A stretch of 64,000 bases of DNA from Erwinia tasmaniensis Et1/99 (lineage in GTDB: Bacteria > Pseudomonadota > Gammaproteobacteria > Enterobacterales > Enterobacteriaceae): NCBI RefSeq assembly GCF_000026185.1, contig NC_010694.1:3100001-3164000 (forward strand), written 5' to 3'. Below the pieces are notes generated by a model that searched no databases, was not told where the DNA came from, and saw nothing but the letters and a program-made list of their open reading frames with translations. Of the stretch, positions 9,434 through 19,408 are shown one piece after another (position 1 is the first letter of the stretch; every line of letters starts with the position of its first letter). Both the position numbers and the translations under genes were made by a program.

Positions 9434-10532
9434 TTATAAACCTGCTTTCAAACTTGCTTCAATAAAACGATCCAGATCGCCGTCCAGAACCGCCTGAGTG
9501 TTACGCGTCTCTACGCTGGTGCGCAGGTCCTTGATGCGGGAGTCGTCCAGCACGTAAGAACGGATCTGGCTGCCCCAGCCGATGTCAGACTTGTTATCTT
9601 CCGCCGTCTGCTTATCCGCATTTTTCTTCTGCATCTCGTATTCGTACAGCTTGGCGCGCAGCTGTTTGAATGCCTGATCTTTGTTTTTATGCTGAGAGCG
9701 GTCGTTCTGACACTGCACCACAATGTTGGTCGGTAAGTGGGTAATACGCACCGCCGACTCGGTTTTGTTAACGTGCTGACCACCGGCACCGGAGGCGCGG
9801 TAGACGTCGATACGCAGGTCGGCCGGATTGATTTCGATATCAATATTGTCATCGACTTCCGGATAGATAAACACCGAGCTGAACGAGGTGTGGCGACGGC
9901 CGCCGGAATCGAACGGGCTTTTGCGCACCAGGCGATGCACGCCGGTTTCAGTACGCAACCAGCCGAACGCATAATCACCGATGATCTTGATGGTGGCGGA
10001 TTTAGTCCCGGCAACTTCCCCATCTGACTCTTCGATAATTTCGGTTTTAAAGCCTTTGGCCTCTGCCCAACGTAGATACATGCGCAGCAGCATGCTGGCC
10101 CAGTCCTGCGCTTCGGTGCCGCCGGAACCGGCCTGGATATCCATATAGCAGTCGGCGCTGTCATATTCGCCGGAAAACATACGGCGGAATTCCAGCTCGG
10201 CGAGCTTCTTGTCCAGCCCGTCAAGTTCGGCGACCGCCTCGTTGAAGGTCTCTTCGTCTTCGGCTTCCACCGCCAGCTCCAGCAGGCCGGAGACATCTTC
10301 CAGCCCTTGGGTCATCTGGTCGAGTGTGTCGACCACGGCTTCTAATGCGGAGCGTTCTTTACCCAGCGCCTGGGCGCGCTCGGGTTCATTCCAGACGTCA
10401 GGCTGTTCTAATTCAGCGTTAACTTCTTGCAGGCGTTCTTTCTTGGCATCATAGTCAAAGATACCCCCTGAGCACGGTGCTGCGCTCGGTGAGATCCTGA
10501 ATACGGTTTTTTACCGGATTAATTTCAAACAT
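9434..10532 (-). CDS. prfB: Peptide chain release factor 2 (RF2), programmed +1 frameshift
   Basis: RF2 reads UAA and UGA stops. Translation starts at ATG 10532, runs 25 codons, meets an in-frame TGA at 10455-10457, and must shift +1 to continue for 340 more residues, giving 365 as in E. coli. The downstream frame contains the SPF recognition tripeptide (KSPFDSGG) and the catalytic GGQ loop ([12 protein letters not shown]). A gene caller that ignores the shift reports only about 300 residues starting at MVDTLDQM. It is the first gene of prfB-lysS. Confidence 0.98.
10454..10469 (-). promoter_or_regulatory. RF2 autoregulatory +1 frameshift site
   Basis: On the minus strand the sequence reads AGGGGGTATCTTTGAC: an internal Shine-Dalgarno-like AGGGGG, then the slippery CTT and the UGA followed by C. 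This is the canonical element by which low RF2 lets the ribosome slip and complete RF2. Confidence 0.97.
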
Positions 10533-10660
10533 GATTTTGAGATCTTTTTAGGTGATCGAAAAGGGCTTAAATGTAACCACGCAGTTTAACTGAAACAGCG
10601 CACGGTTTGTAGTATTGAACACGCTTTGCTGGCCGTGCCGCCATGAAATGGAGAACCTGA

Positions 10661-11284
10661 ATGTCCATCACCGATGCCCTGCTGGCTTTTACCTTTTCTG
10701 CTGCACTGCTCACCCTGACACCAGGATTGGATACCGCCCTGATCTTGCGCACCTCGACGATTGAGGGGACACGGAAAGCAATTCAGACTCAGATAGGCAT
10801 CAATGCGGGCTGTCTGGCGTGGGCCGCAGCCGTCGCTTGCGGGCTGGGCGCGCTGATAGCCGTCTCTGAACTGGCCTATAATCTGCTGAAGTGGACCGGT
10901 GCCGCGTATCTCGCTTGGCTGGGGGTAAAAATGCTGTTCAAGCCGCGCAGCAAAATGGGCGAAGTCAGGCTGGCGCAAGGTAAGCAAAACGGCTTCCTAC
11001 GCGGTTTTTTTGGCAACCTGCTTAATCCTAAAGTTGGCATCTTCTATGTCTCCTTCCTGCCGCAGTTTATTCCGACCGGACATTCGCCGGTGCTGTGGAC
11101 ATTTGGCCTGGTACTGATCCATTTACTGCTCGGCACCCTGTGGTCGGCTCTGCTGATTGGCTGCACGCGCCGCCTGTCCAGCGTGCTGAAACGTGGAAAG
11201 GTTGTGAAGTGGCTGGACCGCTCCACAGGTGCTGTGTTTCTACTGTTTGCAGCCAGGCTGGCGCTAAGCCGCCGGCCGGGGTAA
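10661..11284 (+). CDS. LysE/RhtB-family amino-acid exporter
   Basis: A 207-residue protein with about six membrane helices and the family signature LLTLTPGLDTALILRTS near the N-terminus plus GNLLNPKVGIFYVSFLPQF in the middle. Members export amino acids such as threonine, homoserine, leucine or lysine. GGAGA lies 7 bp before the ATG. It is inserted between recJ and prfB, which are adjacent in E. coli, and is transcribed opposite to both. Substrate is unknown. Confidence 0.88.
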   Translation: MSITDALLAFTFSAALLTLTPGLDTALILRTSTIEGTRKAIQTQIGINAGCLAWAAAVACGLGALIAVSELAYNLLKWTGAAYLAWLGVKMLFKPRSKMGEVRLAQGKQNGFLRGFFGNLLNPKVGIFYVSFLPQFIPTGHSPVLWTFGLVLIHLLLGTLWSALLIGCTRRLSSVLKRGKVVKWLDRSTGAVFLLFAARLALSRRPG

Positions 11285-11299
11285 TCCCGAACGGTTAAG

Positions 11300-13018
11300 C
11301 TACAGCGCCCAGATATGGTCGACGATCAGCTGCACGTTGCGGTTGCCGCGGAACTCATTGACGTCGAGCTTGTATGCCAGCTCAACCTGCTTCACGCTCG
11401 GGTCCGGCCACAGCGCGGTATCCACGTTAAACGCGATACCGTCCAGCAGCGGACCGCCGCCAAGCGGCTCAATCATCATCTTCAGGTGACGTTCCCCCAC
11501 CAGCCGCTGCTGTAGCAGCTTAAACCGGCCGTCAAAGGTCGGTTCCGGGAATGCCTGGCCCCAGGGACCGGCTTCACGCAGCAGTTCCGCAGTGGGCAAT
11601 GTCAACTCCTGCGCCATCAGCTCACCGTCAGACCACACCACGCCCTGTAGCGATTCCGCATCCAGCCAGTCGCCGACCAGATCGGCAAAACGCTGGCGGA
11701 ACTCGTCAAACCTGGCCTCTTCCAGCGATAAACCGGCCGCCATCGCGTGGCCGCCGAATTTGACGATCAGCCCCGGATGCAGCGTATCCAGCCGCTCCAG
11801 CGCATCGCGCATATGCAGCCCGGTAACGGAACGACCGGAGCCTTTCAGCATGCCGTCACCCGCCGGAGCAAAAGCAATCACCGGGCGGTGAAAGCGCTCC
11901 TTCAGCCGGGAGGCAAGAATACCCACCACGCCCTGATGCCATTCAGGATGGTACATAGCAATGCCGAGCGGCAGCGTTTCGCTGGTACTCTCCAGACGGT
12001 TGCACAGCGTCAGCGCTTCCGACTGCATGCCCTGCTCAATCTCTTTACGCGTTTGGTTGAGCGCATCCAGCTCGCTGGCCAGCATGCGTGCCTGCCCAAG
12101 ATCCTCGCTGAGCAGCAGCGCCACTCCAACCGACATATCGTCCAGCCGGCCGGCGGCATTTAGCCGTGGCCCGAGGGCAAAGCCTAGATCACTGGCGGCC
12201 AGCTGCCGCGCATCACGATTGGCAATCTCCAGCAGGGCACGAATACCGGGACGGCACTTACCTGCACGAATACGGCTGAGCCCCTGCCATACCAGGATGC
12301 GGTTATTGGCATCTAACGGCACCACGTCAGCAACGGTGCCGAGCGCCACTAAATCCAGCAGTTCCGCCAGGTTCGGTAAGCCGTTCGCGCCGCCGTCACG
12401 CAGCCGGGCGCGCAATGCCAGCATCAGGTAAAACGCCACGCCCACTCCTGCCAGCGCGCGTGAAGGAAAGGTGCAGTCATTCAGATTAGGGTTAACGATC
12501 GCGTCAGCATCCGGCAGGATCTCGCCCGGCAGATGGTGATCGGTAACGATCACCGCAATGCCTTTTTGATGGGCCAGGGCGACACCTGCAAGCGATGAAA
12601 TACCGTTATCGACGGTAACGATCAGCTGTGCCCCGCGTGCCGCCGCCTGCTCCACCACTTCAGGGCTTAAACCGTAGCCGTCATCAAAACGGTTGGGCAC
12701 CAGATATTTGACGTTTTGCCCGCCCATCCCGCGCAGCGACAGAACGGCCAGCGCGGTACTGGTCGCGCCGTCTGCGTCAAAATCGCCGACGATCATAATG
12801 CACAGGTTATCTGCCAGCGCCTTTTGCAGGAGGGTGACCGCCCTTTCAATCCCGCTAAGGGATTGGAAAGGGTGCAGGTTTTTCGCGCCACGCTCCAGTT
12901 CACCGGCACAGGAGACGCCGCGATGGGCGTACAGGCGGCGTAGTAACGGGTGCAGATCGGCGGGAAGTGCAGCAACCTCCGTCGCCTCTCGGCGACGGAG
13001 TTCGGTTTTACTGTTCAC
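11300..13018 (-). CDS. recJ: Single-strand-specific 5'-3' exonuclease RecJ
   Basis: Degrades 5' single strands in RecF-pathway recombination, base excision and mismatch repair. The 572-residue protein has the DHH phosphoesterase motifs VGDFDADGATST and TDHHLPG, the DHHA1 motif GGHAMAAGLSL and a C-terminal OB-fold region. The start is GTG at 13018, five bases after the dsbC stop, giving the same N-terminal alignment as the E. coli protein, which also begins with GTG. Part of the xerD-dsbC-recJ run. Confidence 0.97.
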   Translation of the reverse strand: MNSKTELRRREATEVAALPADLHPLLRRLYAHRGVSCAGELERGAKNLHPFQSLSGIERAVTLLQKALADNLCIMIVGDFDADGATSTALAVLSLRGMGGQNVKYLVPNRFDDGYGLSPEVVEQAAARGAQLIVTVDNGISSLAGVALAHQKGIAVIVTDHHLPGEILPDADAIVNPNLNDCTFPSRALAGVGVAFYLMLALRARLRDGGANGLPNLAELLDLVALGTVADVVPLDANNRILVWQGLSRIRAGKCRPGIRALLEIANRDARQLAASDLGFALGPRLNAAGRLDDMSVGVALLLSEDLGQARMLASELDALNQTRKEIEQGMQSEALTLCNRLESTSETLPLGIAMYHPEWHQGVVGILASRLKERFHRPVIAFAPAGDGMLKGSGRSVTGLHMRDALERLDTLHPGLIVKFGGHAMAAGLSLEEARFDEFRQRFADLVGDWLDAESLQGVVWSDGELMAQELTLPTAELLREAGPWGQAFPEPTFDGRFKLLQQRLVGERHLKMMIEPLGGGPLLDGIAFNVDTALWPDPSVKQVELAYKLDVNEFRGNRNVQLIVDHIWAL

Positions 13019-13023
13019 GACAA

Positions 13024-13725
13024 TCAGCCACCCTTTTTCTGACCGTCGAGGTATTTCTTCAGTTCCTGCGGCCCTTGGTAGCCGGGGATCAGGGTGCCAT
13101 CTTGCAACAGAATAGCCGGAGTACCCTGAATACCGTACTGGGCGCCCAGCTTGAACTGCTGTGCAAGGTCAATCTTGCAGTCGGCCGCCTTCACTTCTTC
13201 ACCTTTCATTGCCGCATCAAGGGCCTTGTTACGATCGGCTGCGCACCAGATCGATTTCATCTTTTGCGCTACCGGGCCTTCCATCCCTTCACGCGGGAAG
13301 GCCAGATAGCGTACGGTGATCCCCAGCGCGTTATAGTCCGCCATCTGCTGATGCAGCTTATGGCAGTAGCCACAGGTGATATCGGTAAACACCGTCACCA
13401 CATGCTGCTCTTTCGCCGCTTTGTAAACGATCATCTCTTTGCTCAGCGCGTCCACTTTCTTGTCCAGCAGCTGGTTGGTGACGTTAACCGGGCGGCTGCC
13501 GCTGACATCATAAAGTGGCCCCTGAATAAAATGTTTGCCGTCGTCGGTGACGTACAGCACACCGCTTTCGCTCAGCACGGTTTTAAATCCCGGCAAAGGT
13601 GAAGGCTGGATCTCGGTCTGCTGTAAGCCCAGTTTGCTCAACGACTGCTGGATCGCTGCGTCATCAGCGTTGGCCAGTCCGCTGAAAGCGGCTAACAGTA
13701 TCGGAAGTAACAAATGCTTTTTCAT
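13024..13725 (-). CDS. dsbC: Periplasmic thiol:disulfide isomerase DsbC
   Basis: Shuffles wrong disulfides in the periplasm and is kept reduced by DsbD. The 233-residue precursor has a Sec signal (about 20 residues, cleaved after LANA), an N-terminal dimerisation domain and a thioredoxin domain with the CGYC active site (DITCGYCHKLH) and the cis-proline GTPA motif near the C-terminus. A second disulfide is suggested by Cys in SIWCAAD and AADCKID. Located between xerD and recJ exactly as in E. coli. Confidence 0.97.
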   Translation of the reverse strand: MKKHLLLPILLAAFSGLANADDAAIQQSLSKLGLQQTEIQPSPLPGFKTVLSESGVLYVTDDGKHFIQGPLYDVSGSRPVNVTNQLLDKKVDALSKEMIVYKAAKEQHVVTVFTDITCGYCHKLHQQMADYNALGITVRYLAFPREGMEGPVAQKMKSIWCAADRNKALDAAMKGEEVKAADCKIDLAQQFKLGAQYGIQGTPAILLQDGTLIPGYQGPQELKKYLDGQKKGG

Positions 13726-13770
13726 AACTATGTCCTTATCGCCTCATAGACGGGCTGTTTTAACGCTGAT

Positions 13771-14664
13771 TCAGGCGCGCGGATGATGCTGCTGATGCAG
13801 CTGCCGCAGGCGCTCTGTCGCTACATGTGTATAAATCTGTGTCGTCGATAAATCGCTGTGACCTAACAACATCTGTACGACACGTAAATCTGCCCCGTGG
13901 TTCAGCAAATGGGTTGCAAAAGCATGGCGCAGAACGTGGGGTGACAGTTTGTCGCTGTCGATGCCCGCCAGTGTGGCGTAATGTTTAATGCGATGCCAGA
14001 AGGTTTGACGCGTCATTTGTTTCGCACGGTTACTGGGGAACAGCACGTCAAGCGTCTGCCCGTTGAGCAGCCACGGGCGGCCGTACTCAATAAACTGCTC
14101 TATCCAGTGCACCGCCTCTTCCCCCATTGGCACCAGACGTTCTTTATTCCCTTTCCCCAACACCCTTACCACGCCCTGACGCAGGCTGATATCACTCAGG
14201 GTCAGCCCGACCAGTTCAGTGACGCGCAGCCCCGTGGCGTACAGCAGCTCCAGCATTGCCTTATCGCGCAGCTCAATCGGCTGTTCCAGGCATGGCGACT
14301 GTAATAATCTTTCTACCTGGGCCTCTGACAGATCTTTCGGCAGGCGCTGCGGCAGTTTAGGCGAGGAAAGCAGCGCGCTGGGATCGTCTTCACGCAGCTT
14401 TTCCCGGTAAAGATACTGGAACAGACGCCGCATGGCGCTAAGCAAACGGGCAGAGCTGCTCGCCTTGTAGCCGCCTTCCAGGCGCTGCGCCAGAAACGCC
14501 CGGAGGTCGATCGCTTGCGCATTCAGCAACGACAGCGGCTGACAGGCCAGCCAGTCACAGAGCGAGCGCAGATCGAGGCGATAAGAAGCCACGGTATTTT
14601 GCGCCAGATTGCGCTCTATCCACAGGGCATCAAGGAATTGCTCAATCAGATCGTTATCCTGCAC
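13771..14664 (-). CDS. xerD: Site-specific tyrosine recombinase XerD
   Basis: With XerC resolves chromosome dimers at dif, activated by FtsK. The 297-residue protein has the SAM-like core-binding domain and catalytic domain with the RKHRH-Y residues: R in ATGLRVTELVGL, K in GKGNKERLVP, HVLRH, LLGHSDLSTTQIYTH with the nucleophilic Tyr. The frame extends 19 codons upstream, but the GTG at 14664 is chosen because AAGGGGAG lies a few bases ahead and it aligns with the 298-residue E. coli protein. Confidence 0.97.
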   Translation of the reverse strand: MQDNDLIEQFLDALWIERNLAQNTVASYRLDLRSLCDWLACQPLSLLNAQAIDLRAFLAQRLEGGYKASSSARLLSAMRRLFQYLYREKLREDDPSALLSSPKLPQRLPKDLSEAQVERLLQSPCLEQPIELRDKAMLELLYATGLRVTELVGLTLSDISLRQGVVRVLGKGNKERLVPMGEEAVHWIEQFIEYGRPWLLNGQTLDVLFPSNRAKQMTRQTFWHRIKHYATLAGIDSDKLSPHVLRHAFATHLLNHGADLRVVQMLLGHSDLSTTQIYTHVATERLRQLHQQHHPRA

Positions 14665-14882
14665 CGCTCTCCCCTTTACAGCAGCCTGACGCAACAACAG
14701 GATATTAAGCGCATTCATCACTCAATTTCTGTCCAAATATCGGGCTGTTATGCCGACCATTGCCTATTATGCCTTATTTATGCACTTCTCTGATATCGTT
14801 GCCGGCAGCCTTTAAGGAAAATAAGGCTGGGGTGGGATAAGGTGAAGTGAGCGTTCCGGGTCACAATTAAAATGGAGTCACT

Positions 14883-15836
14883 ATGTTTATTGGCGTTCTG
14901 TTTGCGCTGGCGGCGGGCATGATGTGGGGGCTGATCTTCGTCGGCCCCGTCATTATACCGGACTACCCGGCAGCACTGCAGTCGACCGCCCGTTATTTAG
15001 CATTCGGGCTTGTTGCCTTACCGCTGGCCTGGGCCGACCGTCGCCGACTACGGCATTTAAGCAAGGCAGACTGGCTGGAGGCGTTGAAACTGACAGTTAT
15101 TGGTAACCTGCTGTATTACTTCTGCCTGGCCAGCGCTATTCAGCGTACCGGCGCGCCGGTTTCGACCATGATTATCGGCACGTTACCGGTGGTGATATCC
15201 GTGGCGGCCAACCTCTTTTATGGCCGCGAGGAAGGGCAACTCTCCTGGCGAAAGTTAACCCCGGCTCTGCTGGTCATTGCGCTGGGGCTGGTGCTGGTCA
15301 ATATTGCTGAGTTAACGGCGAACGTAGTCCCTGTTGACCCATGGCATTACGGCAGCGGTCTGGCGCTGGCCGTTATCGCCGTAGCATGCTGGACGTGGTT
15401 TCCTTTGCGTAACGCTCGCTGGCTACGCAAGCACCCGGCAACACGGCCTGCTACCTGGGCCACGGCACAGGGCGTGGTAACTCTTCCGCTGGCGCTGCTC
15501 GGCTATGTGGCAGTGTGTGGGCAATTAAGCGCTACCGATACCGCTTTTCGCTTGCCGTTCGGCCCCCGGCCTGAAGTGTTTATCCCACTGATGATCGCCA
15601 TTGGCGTGCTGTGTTCGTGGATTGGCTCGCTCTGCTGGAACGAGGCCAGCCAGCGTTTGCCAACGGTTTTAGTTGGGCCATTAATTGTCTTCGAGATCCT
15701 GGCCGGGTTGACGTATACTTTTTTGCTGCGTCAGGCGTGGCCTCCGCTACTCACTATCGCCGGGATTGCCTGCCTGATTGCTGGCGTTATCGCAGCTATG
15801 CGAGTCAAGCCGGGGGGGCCAAAAGCCCAGATTTAA
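14883..15836 (+). CDS. EamA/DMT-superfamily permease
   Basis: A 317-residue integral membrane protein with ten predicted helices in two EamA repeats; the first opens with ALAAGMMWGLIFVGPVII and the second ends with LAGLTYTFLLRQAWPPLLTIAG. Members export amino acids, metabolites or drugs. GGAG is placed 6 bp before the ATG. It separates xerD from fldB, neighbours in E. coli, so it is an accessory insertion or a lineage-specific gene. Substrate unknown. Confidence 0.85.
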   Translation: MFIGVLFALAAGMMWGLIFVGPVIIPDYPAALQSTARYLAFGLVALPLAWADRRRLRHLSKADWLEALKLTVIGNLLYYFCLASAIQRTGAPVSTMIIGTLPVVISVAANLFYGREEGQLSWRKLTPALLVIALGLVLVNIAELTANVVPVDPWHYGSGLALAVIAVACWTWFPLRNARWLRKHPATRPATWATAQGVVTLPLALLGYVAVCGQLSATDTAFRLPFGPRPEVFIPLMIAIGVLCSWIGSLCWNEASQRLPTVLVGPLIVFEILAGLTYTFLLRQAWPPLLTIAGIACLIAGVIAAMRVKPGGPKAQI

Positions 15837-16019
15837 CTGCATCAAGTCATTGTGCATATTGTCACTGATATGCACACCGCTTTGACACTTCTGTTATCCG
15901 GCGGGAGTGGGTATTTTCCGGTTTGGCAAATTTGTCCTGCGGGGTTTGGCAACGGTAACAGTATCATTTAAGCTGTATCTGGCTAACTCTAATGCAACTT
16001 ACTGATTTTAAAAAATAAT

Positions 16020-16538
16020 ATGAATATTGGTCTTTTTTACGGCTCCAGCACCTGTTACACCGAAATGGCGGCAGAGAAGATCCGCGACTTTATCGGCGAA
16101 GATCTGGTGACGCTGCACAATCTCAAAGATGACTCCCCAACCCTGATGGAACAGTATGATTTGCTGATCCTCGGTATCCCTACCTGGGATTTTGGCGAGT
16201 TGCAGGAAGACTGGGAGGCGGTCTGGACCGATCTGCCAGAGCTTAATCTGCAGGGAAAAATCGTGGCGCTGTATGGCATGGGCGATCAGGGGGAATACAG
16301 CGAATGGTTCCTCGATGCGCTGGGCATGCTGCACGAAGTGCTAACCCCTTCCGGCGTTCAGTTTGTCGGGTACTGGCCACTGTCAGGCTACGAATTCGCC
16401 AGTAAAAAACCCCTTACCGCCGACGGTAAGCAGTTTGTTGGCCTGGCTCTGGATGATATTAACCAGTTTGAGCAAACCGATGAGCGTATCGCCCAATGGT
16501 GTGAGCAGATCCTGACCGAGATGGAACGGCTGCTGTAA
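16020..16538 (+). CDS. fldB: Flavodoxin 2 FldB
   Basis: An FMN electron carrier of 172 residues. The phosphate-binding loop is [18 protein letters not shown] at the N-terminus, and [14 protein letters not shown] and [18 protein letters not shown] match the FMN isoalloxazine contacts of long-chain flavodoxins. In E. coli it is a SoxRS-responsive gene. The ribosome site is poor (AAAAAATAAT before the ATG). Divergent partner of the xerD side and upstream of cptA as in E. coli. Confidence 0.96.
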   Translation: MNIGLFYGSSTCYTEMAAEKIRDFIGEDLVTLHNLKDDSPTLMEQYDLLILGIPTWDFGELQEDWEAVWTDLPELNLQGKIVALYGMGDQGEYSEWFLDALGMLHEVLTPSGVQFVGYWPLSGYEFASKKPLTADGKQFVGLALDDINQFEQTDERIAQWCEQILTEMERLL

Positions 16539-16663
16539 TCGTTCCTGCGCGGCTGCCTGTCACCCGACATTGAGTTTGGGTTGCCCGCTGGCCGTCCTGC
16601 CCCCTTCTCTGCCAGCCATGATTTCCGGAGCACAGGCTCGGCAAAACCGGTCAGAGGGTAACA

Positions 16664-17077
16664 TTATTCATTGTCTGCTTCCCTGTCGATCAGCAGCTGC
16701 ATGCGCAGGCAACGCCAGCTGCTGTTTTCCATACCGTCGGCGAACAGCCACAGCCGTTCACGCTCCCCTTTGGCATCACGCAGTGACAGCAGGATCGCCT
16801 GTCGGGTCAGCCACGGGCGGGAAAGGATGCGCCACTCGCGCTGACGCCAGCGTAGCGCACGTCCGCCCAGCAGGGCGATGTTCCCCTGGCGGCGGCGGAT
16901 ACGCCGCAGACTGCGAAGGCAATCCAGCAGCACTAAAGCCAGTAGCAGCATCCGCACGGGGGTTGCGCTGACAGGCCATGAGGCAAGCAGCAGCGCCAGC
17001 ATGACCATACCATGCAGCAGCAGCGAAGACCGCCGCGCCAGCGTTGACTTCCGTAGCTCAGATTGCCACAGGACCAC
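16664..17077 (-). CDS. cptA: CptA/YgfX inner-membrane partner of SdhE
   Basis: A 137-residue protein with two N-terminal membrane helices (residues about 15-55) and a cytoplasmic tail rich in Arg and Trp; MVLWQSELR is the conserved start of the YgfX family. It has been described as a toxin of a proposed CptAB system affecting MreB/FtsZ and, in Serratia, as an envelope partner of SdhE. The start is GTG at 17077 and overlaps the 3' end of sdhE by 20 bp, so the two are translationally coupled. Confidence 0.93.
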   Translation of the reverse strand: MVLWQSELRKSTLARRSSLLLHGMVMLALLLASWPVSATPVRMLLLALVLLDCLRSLRRIRRRQGNIALLGGRALRWRQREWRILSRPWLTRQAILLSLRDAKGERERLWLFADGMENSSWRCLRMQLLIDREADNE

Positions 17078-17324
17078 GTTGTTTGTTTCTCTGCTGGATC
17101 AGCAATACCATCCTTTTCAGCTCTGCATCTGCCGGCTCTCCGTGATTCATCAGCCAGTTGAACAGGTCGGGATCGTCGCTCTCCAGCAGGCGGACGAACA
17201 GACGCTTGTCGCCGTCGTTCAGCGAGTCAAATTCGTACTCAAAAAACGGCATGATAGAGATATCCAGTTCGCGCATGCCGCGACGGCATGCCCAGTGAAT
17301 ACGTGATTTATTTGTAATATCCAT
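17058..17324 (-). CDS. sdhE: FAD assembly factor SdhE
   Basis: Promotes covalent flavinylation of succinate dehydrogenase and fumarate reductase flavoproteins. The 88-residue protein has the diagnostic RGMRELD (flavinylation) motif near residues 15-21 and [12 protein letters not shown]. The open frame begins four codons earlier, but [11 protein letters not shown] at 17324 equals the E. coli N-terminus. First gene of sdhE-cptA, divergent from ygfZ. Confidence 0.96.
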   Translation of the reverse strand: MDITNKSRIHWACRRGMRELDISIMPFFEYEFDSLNDGDKRLFVRLLESDDPDLFNWLMNHGEPADAELKRMVLLIQQRNKQRGPVAI

Positions 17325-17548
17325 GTCACTCTGCAACGTTTAACCAAACATAGCGCGTAGTGTAGCGCCTTTTTGCTTCGCTGTTGATGCAGCAATGATC
17401 ATCATGCGAGATGGTGCGCAAACGGCATAAAACGTGATCGGGCTATCGCGCCTTTTGTGCCGCATCCCTGGAAACAGGTTGCAAAGCGGGGCCGCTCTTT
17501 TAACATGAGTATCAGATTTCACCACACTGCTTAATTTAGGACTGGATC

Positions 17549-18535
17549 ATGCCAAGTATTTCTTTCCCGCCTCGTCAACCGGTGGCATCGACTCGTCTGC
17601 CGCTGACGCTGATTTCACTGGAAGCGTGGGCGCTGGTCAACGCCAGCGGTGCCGACCATATCAGCTATCTGCAAGGCCAGGTTACGCTGGACGTGGCAGA
17701 CATGCCCGCCAGCCAGCACCGCCCTGCCGCGCACTGTGATGCGAAAGGTAAAATGTGGAGTAACCTGCGCCTGTTCCACCGCATGGATGGCCTGGCCTAC
17801 ATTGAACGCCGCAGCCTGCGCGATAACCAGCTGAGCGAACTGAAAAAGTATGCGGTGTTTGCCAAAATCACCCTGGCCGCCGATGACGAGTCCGTCCTGC
17901 TTGGCGTGGCGGGTTTCCAGGCCAGAGCCGCGCTGGCAAATCTGTTCAGCACGCTGCCGGATGCCGGATCCCCGGTAATACAGCAGGATGACAGTACGCT
18001 ACTGTGGTTCGACCTGCCTGCCGAGCGTTTTTTGCTGGTGACCCCGGCAGAAAAGGCCGCCGAGATCGCTGAAAAACTGGCGGGTGAGGCCCAGCTTAAC
18101 GACAGCACTCAATGGCTGGCGCTGGATATCGAAGCCGGTTTTCCGGTGATTGACGCTGCCACCAGCGCGCAGTTTATTCCGCAGGCCACCAACCTACAGG
18201 CACTGGGGGCGATCAGCTTTAAGAAAGGCTGCTACACCGGGCAGGAGATGGTGGCACGCGCCAAATTCCGTGGTGCCAATAAACGCGCCCTCTACTGGCT
18301 GGCCGGAACGGCGGGCGTTGTCCCTGTGGCAAACGATGCGCTGGAGATGAAAATGGGCGAAAACTGGCGGCGCACCGGCACGATCCTTGCCGCCTGCCAG
18401 CTCGACAATGGTGACGTCTGGGTACAGGCGGTGCTGAATAACGATCTGGCAGCCGATACCGTGCTGCGCGTGCAGGGAGATAACGGCGGGCAGCTGGCTA
18501 TCCAGCCGCTGCCCTACGACATTACCGCCGGGTAA
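17549..18535 (+). CDS. ygfZ: Folate-binding iron-sulfur protein YgfZ
   Basis: Supports repair or assembly of Fe-S enzymes and tRNA modification by MiaB. The 328-residue protein is related to the GcvT fold and carries the diagnostic motif [18 protein letters not shown] with its essential cysteine near residue 227. The stop codon directly abuts the stop of the convergent trhA gene with no base between them (18535/18536). Confidence 0.95.
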   Translation: MPSISFPPRQPVASTRLPLTLISLEAWALVNASGADHISYLQGQVTLDVADMPASQHRPAAHCDAKGKMWSNLRLFHRMDGLAYIERRSLRDNQLSELKKYAVFAKITLAADDESVLLGVAGFQARAALANLFSTLPDAGSPVIQQDDSTLLWFDLPAERFLLVTPAEKAAEIAEKLAGEAQLNDSTQWLALDIEAGFPVIDAATSAQFIPQATNLQALGAISFKKGCYTGQEMVARAKFRGANKRALYWLAGTAGVVPVANDALEMKMGENWRRTGTILAACQLDNGDVWVQAVLNNDLAADTVLRVQGDNGGQLAIQPLPYDITAG

Positions 18536-19195
18536 TCATCCCGGCGTGACGTACAGATAAATGGCAAGGAAGTGGCAAAGCGAGCCGCCGAGAACAAACC
18601 CATGCCAGATAGCGTGGTTATAGGGGATGCGCTTAGCGACATAGAAGACAATCCCGAGAGAATAGATAATCCCTCCGGCGGCCAGCAGCCAGACGCTGCC
18701 TGCCGGCAGGCGCATCACCATTTGATACAGTACGATCACCGACAGCCAGCCCATCAGGATATAGGTGACCAGTGAAAGCGCCGCGAAACGGTGAGCAAAC
18801 GCCAGCTTAAAGATAACCCCAACCAGCGCCAGTCCCCAGATTATCGCCATCAGCCAGTATGCCAGCGGCGACTTCAGCCCAACCAGCAGAAATGGCGTAT
18901 AGGTTCCGGCAATCAACAGATAAATAGCCGAATGGTCCAGTTTTTTTAGCCAAAACTTTGCCCGTTTACCTGGGATAGCGTGGTACAGCGTAGAGGCCAG
19001 AAACAGCAGGATGATTGTGCCGCCATACAGACTGTAGCTGGCGATGGCCAGCGCATCCGCCCCGGCATCTCTTGCCTGGTTTAGCATCAGCACTAAACCA
19101 ACAATACCCAGCAGGCAGCCCACCGCGTGACTAATACTATTGGCCACCTCTTCCGCCAGTGAATACCCCGTCGTCACCACTTTTTCTTTAACCAT
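18536..19195 (-). CDS. trhA: TrhA/YqfA, hemolysin III family membrane protein
   Basis: A 219-residue protein with seven predicted helices and the PAQR-like metal motifs STLYHAIPG near residue 70 and [16 protein letters not shown] near the C-terminus. E. coli TrhA (formerly YqfA) influences membrane energetics and fatty-acid composition. Single gene with its promoter at 19196-19400, divergent from the HD-domain gene. Confidence 0.94.
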   Translation of the reverse strand: MVKEKVVTTGYSLAEEVANSISHAVGCLLGIVGLVLMLNQARDAGADALAIASYSLYGGTIILLFLASTLYHAIPGKRAKFWLKKLDHSAIYLLIAGTYTPFLLVGLKSPLAYWLMAIIWGLALVGVIFKLAFAHRFAALSLVTYILMGWLSVIVLYQMVMRLPAGSVWLLAAGGIIYSLGIVFYVAKRIPYNHAIWHGFVLGGSLCHFLAIYLYVTPG

Positions 19196-19408
19196 AGTTG
19201 ATATATATCCTTACTTACCCGCCTCCGTCACCACAGAATGCCGCAACGGAAAATGCATCGCCTCTATCCTGGCTGAGAATAGTTTCAGTGTACAGCTGTA
19301 CGCTAAAATAGCGTATTTCACCGTTCCGCACACATTCCTACAGGAAATACGCAATCGTTTACTTTAGAATATTCATCACTATTTTTGGAAGATAAGTGAG
19401 ATCGGTAA

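Noticed and set aside
9511..10296. 261-codon frame overlapping prfB on the same strand
   Set aside because: Out-of-frame shadow of prfB, rich in Arg, Ser and Pro.
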